In this document: positions 44,594 to 47,091 of the stretch, one piece after another
How the letters are laid out: each line of letters opens with the position of its first letter
How positions within the stretch are numbered: position 1 is the stretch's first letter
Source: Lachnospiraceae bacterium
Lineage (GTDB): Bacteria > Bacillota > Clostridia > Lachnospirales > Lachnospiraceae
Assembly: GCA_017623295.1 (NCBI GenBank)
Contig: JAGAPK010000027.1
Span: 1-47,091 of the forward strand
Length of the DNA stretch: 47,091 bases
Reading direction: 5' to 3'
Made by a program: the position numbers and the translations under genes
The notes under the pieces: generated by a model
What the model was told of the DNA's origin: nothing
The model's input: the letters and a program-made list of their open reading frames with translations, nothing else
Databases searched by the model: none

Positions 44594-44676
44594 ACTTTTA
44601 ACTTCGAAAAAGTTTTTGCCGGAGTTATTAACATAAATTGACAGTATCAGTATCTTATTAGTAAGGATGTGATATT

Positions 44677-45429
44677 ATGAAAATTGAAAAAGTAAACGAA
44701 CACCAAATCCGTTGTACCCTGACAAGAGAGGATTTAGCGGATCGAGAGTTGAAAATAAGTGAATTAGCATATGGTACCGAAAAAGCCAAAAGCCTTTTCC
44801 GCGACATGATGCAACAGGCTGCTTATGAATGTGGATTTGAAGCAGAAGACATTCCACTTATGATAGAAGCCATTCCGTTAAATGCAGAATGTATTGTTCT
44901 TATTATTACCAAGGTGGAAGATCCGGAAGAACTGGATACTCGTTTTGCAAAATTCGCGCCTTCCGTACACGGCGACAGCGAAGAGGATGAAGATGATATT
45001 CTGGATACTTTTGCTGATTCTGCAGGCGAAGTGCTTGATATGTTACGCAAAATGGAAAATCAGAGCCAAACCACTACTGCTTCTGAACCTTCCGAAGCGG
45101 CTCCGGCATCAAAGGGCAGAGCACCACAGGTATGTGATTTGAGCCGTATTTTCTCTTTTGCTTCTATCTCAGACGTAGCAAGACTGGCACATGTCATCAA
45201 CCCTATTTACCAGGGTTACAGCAGTTTATACAAAAATAAAAACAACAAGAATTATCTGTTAGCGATTGTTCCAAGCGGTATGCTTCTGTCCGAATGGGAA
45301 TCTGTATGTCATATTCTATGCGAATACGGCAACCAGGAGCCTTCCTCTATGGAGAAGAAATCCTATCTGGATGAACATTATGATGTGATACTGGCAGACA
45401 AAGCCATCCCATCTCTGGCAAAAATTTAA
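44677..45429 (+). CDS. mecA: MecA-type adaptor protein
   Basis: Adaptor that delivers substrates such as ComK to ClpCP in Bacillus. 250 residues. N-terminal MKIEKVNEHQIRCTLTREDL and LFRDMMQQAAYECGF are the substrate-binding domain; VIITKVEDPEELDTRF ends it. A low-complexity linker (about 85-150) leads to the C-terminal ClpC-binding region (ISDVARLAHVINPIYQGYSS; YLLAIVPSGMLLSEWESV). Full length. A ribosome site AAGGATG is close to the ATG. The leader carries inverted TAAGATACT copies. Clostridia often lack ComK, so the target here is unknown. Confidence 0.9.
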   Translation: MKIEKVNEHQIRCTLTREDLADRELKISELAYGTEKAKSLFRDMMQQAAYECGFEAEDIPLMIEAIPLNAECIVLIITKVEDPEELDTRFAKFAPSVHGDSEEDEDDILDTFADSAGEVLDMLRKMENQSQTTTASEPSEAAPASKGRAPQVCDLSRIFSFASISDVARLAHVINPIYQGYSSLYKNKNNKNYLLAIVPSGMLLSEWESVCHILCEYGNQEPSSMEKKSYLDEHYDVILADKAIPSLAKI

Positions 45430-45458
45430 TGGCATATTTTATATCGAAGGAAATAACA

Positions 45459-45499
45459 AAAGCCCGTCCATTCCGATTGGAGTGACGGGCTTCTTTTTC
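45459..45499 (+). terminator. terminator of mecA
   Basis: AAGCCCGTC-c-ATTCC and GGAGT-GACGGGCTT form a long stem, then CTTTTT. It is close to the DUF1858 stop on the other strand. Confidence 0.85.
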
Positions 45500-45520
45500 A
45501 TTATGAAATCAGATGCAAAA

Positions 45521-45712
45521 TTATAATGCCTGAATTTCTTTCATCAGTGCATCTACATCCATGCCATGCACCATTGCTGCTTCTTCCAGAGTTTCTCCCT
45601 GTGCGGAAGGACATCCTAAGCAATGCATTCCTGCATTTAATAAAATAGGTGCTACATCCGGATTGGTTCTTAAAATTTCACCAATTGTCATATCTTTGGT
45701 TATATCTGCCAT
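45521..45712 (-). CDS. DUF1858-family protein (hybrid-cluster-associated disulfide type)
   Basis: 63 residues from the ATG at 45712, preceded by [26 protein letters not shown] and [19 protein letters not shown], with C-x-x-C, are the family signature. Such proteins occur next to hybrid-cluster (prismane) proteins and may carry a redox disulfide. The function is not proven. It diverges from pflB, an oxygen-sensitive glycyl-radical enzyme, with a 15-bp palindrome in its leader or promoter. Confidence 0.85.
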   Translation of the reverse strand: MADITKDMTIGEILRTNPDVAPILLNAGMHCLGCPSAQGETLEEAAMVHGMDVDALMKEIQAL

Positions 45713-45743
45713 AAATTGATTCCTCCAATTCTTTCTTTTTTCT

Positions 45744-45758
45744 AAATACATTGTATTT
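45744..45758. repeat. 15-bp perfect palindrome upstream of DUF1858
   Basis: AAATACA-T-TGTATTT, 32 bases before the DUF1858 start. A half copy (AAATACAT) lies at about 45858 on the pflB side. It may be an operator; nothing identifies the binding protein. Confidence 0.45.
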
Positions 45759-45928
45759 AAAATGCATTATACATTATTGACACAATGCCTATTCAGTATA
45801 AGCCGAAAAATCATTTCCTGCAAGCAATAAAAAATCAATATCTTGTGGTCTGTGTAAAATACATACAATTTTCACAAAAAATTACAGAAAAATTCAGATT
45901 TTGTATAAGAAAAAGTACAATGCCCGAC

Positions 45929-45958
45929 TTGACGTATGTTATTCTTTTAACATATAAT
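45929..45958 (+). promoter_or_regulatory. promoter of pflB
   Basis: TTGACG, an 18-base spacer and TATAAT, about 96 bases before the pflB start. Five of six and six of six consensus bases. Confidence 0.7.
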
Positions 45959-45972
45959 GAGAGTACTGGATA

Positions 45973-46010
45973 AGCATATTTTAAGGCATGTTTTTGTTAC
46001 AAAATATGCT
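45973..46010 (+). other. 10-bp hairpin in the pflB leader
   Basis: AGCATATTTT and AAAATATGCT pair perfectly around an 18-base loop. It begins about 15 bases after the -10, so it should be near the 5' end of the mRNA; it may stabilise or regulate it. Confidence 0.55.
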
Positions 46011-46053
46011 GAAATATATTAACCAAAATTATCAAATAGGAGGCTATTTCAAA

Positions 46054-47091
46054 ATGAGACCAGAATGGAAAGATTTTGTAGCTGGCAAATGGGAGAACGA
46101 AGTAAACGTACGTGACTTCATTCAGAAAAACTATCATCCATATGATGGTGATGAATCCTTTTTAGCAGATGCTACACAGAACACAAAAGATTTATGGGCA
46201 CAGGTTCTTGATTTAATGAAACAGGAACGTGAAGCTGGCGGTGTACTTGATATGGATACAAAAGTTATCTCTACAATTACATCTCATGGCCCAGGATACT
46301 TAGACAAGAGCAAAGAGAAAATCGTTGGTTTCCAGACAGACAAACCTTTCAAACGTTCTTTACAGCCATACGGCGGTATCAGAATGGCAGAGAAAGCTTG
46401 CTCCGATAACGGATATGAAGTTGATCCTGAAATCAGTGAATTCTTCTCTACACACAGAAAAACACACAACGCAGGTTGTTTCGATGCTTACAATGCAGAG
46501 ATGAGAGCTTGTCGTTCCGCTCATATCATTACAGGTCTTCCAGATGCTTACGGACGTGGACGTATCATCGGTGACTACAGACGTGTTGCTTTATATGGTA
46601 TCGATTACTTAATCGAAGACAAATTAGCACAGAAAGATTCTACAGGACGTGTTATGACAGATGATGTTATCCGTCTTCGTGAAGAAATCTCCGAGCAGAT
46701 CGTTGCTCTTAAAATGATGAAAGAAATGGCAGCTTCTTATGGCTGTGATATTTCCAGACCTGCTACAAACGTACAGGAAGCTATCCAGGCTACTTACTTC
46801 GGATATCTTTGTGCAGTTAAAGAGCAGAATGGTGCTGCTATGTCCCTCGGACGTACATCTACATTCCTTGACTGCTACGCTGAAAGAGACTTAGCTAACG
46901 GAACATTTACAGAAGAAGAAATTCAGGAATTCGTTGATCACTTCATCATGAAATTACGTTGCGTAAGATTCGCTCGTACTCCTGAATACAACCAGATTTT
47001 CGCTGGTGACCCAGTATGGGTAACAGAGTCATTAGCTGGTGTTGGTGTTGACGGACGTCCATTAGTAACAAAGATGTCATTCCGTTACTTA
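46054..47091 (+). CDS. pflB: pyruvate formate-lyase (formate acetyltransferase), 5' part
   Basis: Glycyl-radical enzyme splitting pyruvate + CoA into acetyl-CoA and formate. Only the first 346 codons are in the window; the gene (about 750 codons in the family) runs off the right edge. The frame starts [20 protein letters not shown] and includes [35 protein letters not shown] and [20 protein letters not shown]. The catalytic Cys pair and radical glycine lie beyond the edge. AGGAGG eight bases before the ATG and very biased codons suggest high expression. The leader has a hairpin at 45973-46010. Confidence 0.96.
   Translation, partial: MRPEWKDFVAGKWENEVNVRDFIQKNYHPYDGDESFLADATQNTKDLWAQVLDLMKQEREAGGVLDMDTKVISTITSHGPGYLDKSKEKIVGFQTDKPFKRSLQPYGGIRMAEKACSDNGYEVDPEISEFFSTHRKTHNAGCFDAYNAEMRACRSAHIITGLPDAYGRGRIIGDYRRVALYGIDYLIEDKLAQKDSTGRVMTDDVIRLREEISEQIVALKMMKEMAASYGCDISRPATNVQEAIQATYFGYLCAVKEQNGAAMSLGRTSTFLDCYAERDLANGTFTEEEIQEFVDHFIMKLRCVRFARTPEYNQIFAGDPVWVTESLAGVGVDGRPLVTKMSFRYL

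Larger units (their letters stand above)
43962..44676. other. 715-base intergenic region before mecA
   Basis: Largely AT-rich. It holds a possible 46-codon frame (44432-44572), two adjacent short hairpins (ATAGGC/GCCTAT at 44359-44376; CATACT/AGTATG next to it), three copies of TAAGATACT, two direct (44252, 44588) and one inverted (44649), and a likely mecA promoter. I see no tRNA, known riboswitch or mobile element in it. It is the longest non-coding stretch in the window. Confidence 0.5.

Overview
The window looks like chromosomal DNA from a spore-forming, anaerobic member of the Clostridia, most likely the Lachnospiraceae. The evidence is low GC, strong GGAGG-type ribosome sites, frequent GTG/TTG starts, SpoVG, several SleB/CwlD/SleL-type spore or cell-wall enzymes, a glgC/glgD pair, pyruvate formate-lyase and an F-type ATP synthase whose c subunit carries a sodium-type ion site. 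I see no phage, insertion sequence, CRISPR array or tRNA gene. Nearly all of it is core genome, with a few small accessory patches.

Layout. 1-8312 (all minus): an alpha/beta hydrolase, a 39-residue protein, the mfd-pth-spoVG group and the glycogen pair glgC-glgD. The first 60 bases resemble an rRNA-operon spacer or leader running off the left edge. 8665-13576 (plus): murC, then a primosome pair (DnaD-domain protein and DnaC/DnaI-like helicase loader) and prs. The murC-dnaD gap carries perfect DnaA boxes, two of them abutting in tandem. 13663-21998: a mixed region with two YczE-type membrane proteins, a DUF4160/DUF2442 pair, queT behind a pseudoknotted leader that is probably a preQ1 riboswitch, a membrane-bound XRE regulator translationally coupled to a ComEC-like metallo-hydrolase, and a HAD-ROK-MFS operon with a clear palindromic operator.

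22007-26250 (minus): a large exported protein of unknown function with a degenerate C39-like C-terminus, a methyltransferase and a lineage-type hypothetical protein. 26457-33612 (minus): a complete ATP synthase operon in the order atpZ, subunit I, a, c, b, delta, alpha, gamma, beta, epsilon. 33799-43961: DUF402, a PcsB-like coiled coil fused to a SleB domain, rpiB-tsaC, a CwlD-type amidase, and a sulfur group (iscU, iscS, an Rrf2 regulator, tcdA, cysK), then a GH18/SH3 cell-wall enzyme. 44677-47091: mecA, a DUF1858 protein and the first 346 codons of pflB, cut by the window edge.

Functional links. CysK makes cysteine, IscS takes its sulfur and IscU receives it as Fe-S clusters, with an Rrf2 regulator carrying a cysteine cluster between them. 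TsaC and TcdA act at the start and end of the t6A-to-cyclic-t6A tRNA modification. The most interesting non-coding signals are the DnaA boxes ahead of the primosome genes, the HAD operon promoter built inside the terminator of the upstream gene with an adjoining 25-bp palindrome, the queT leader, and a nested three-tier hairpin just before tsaC.
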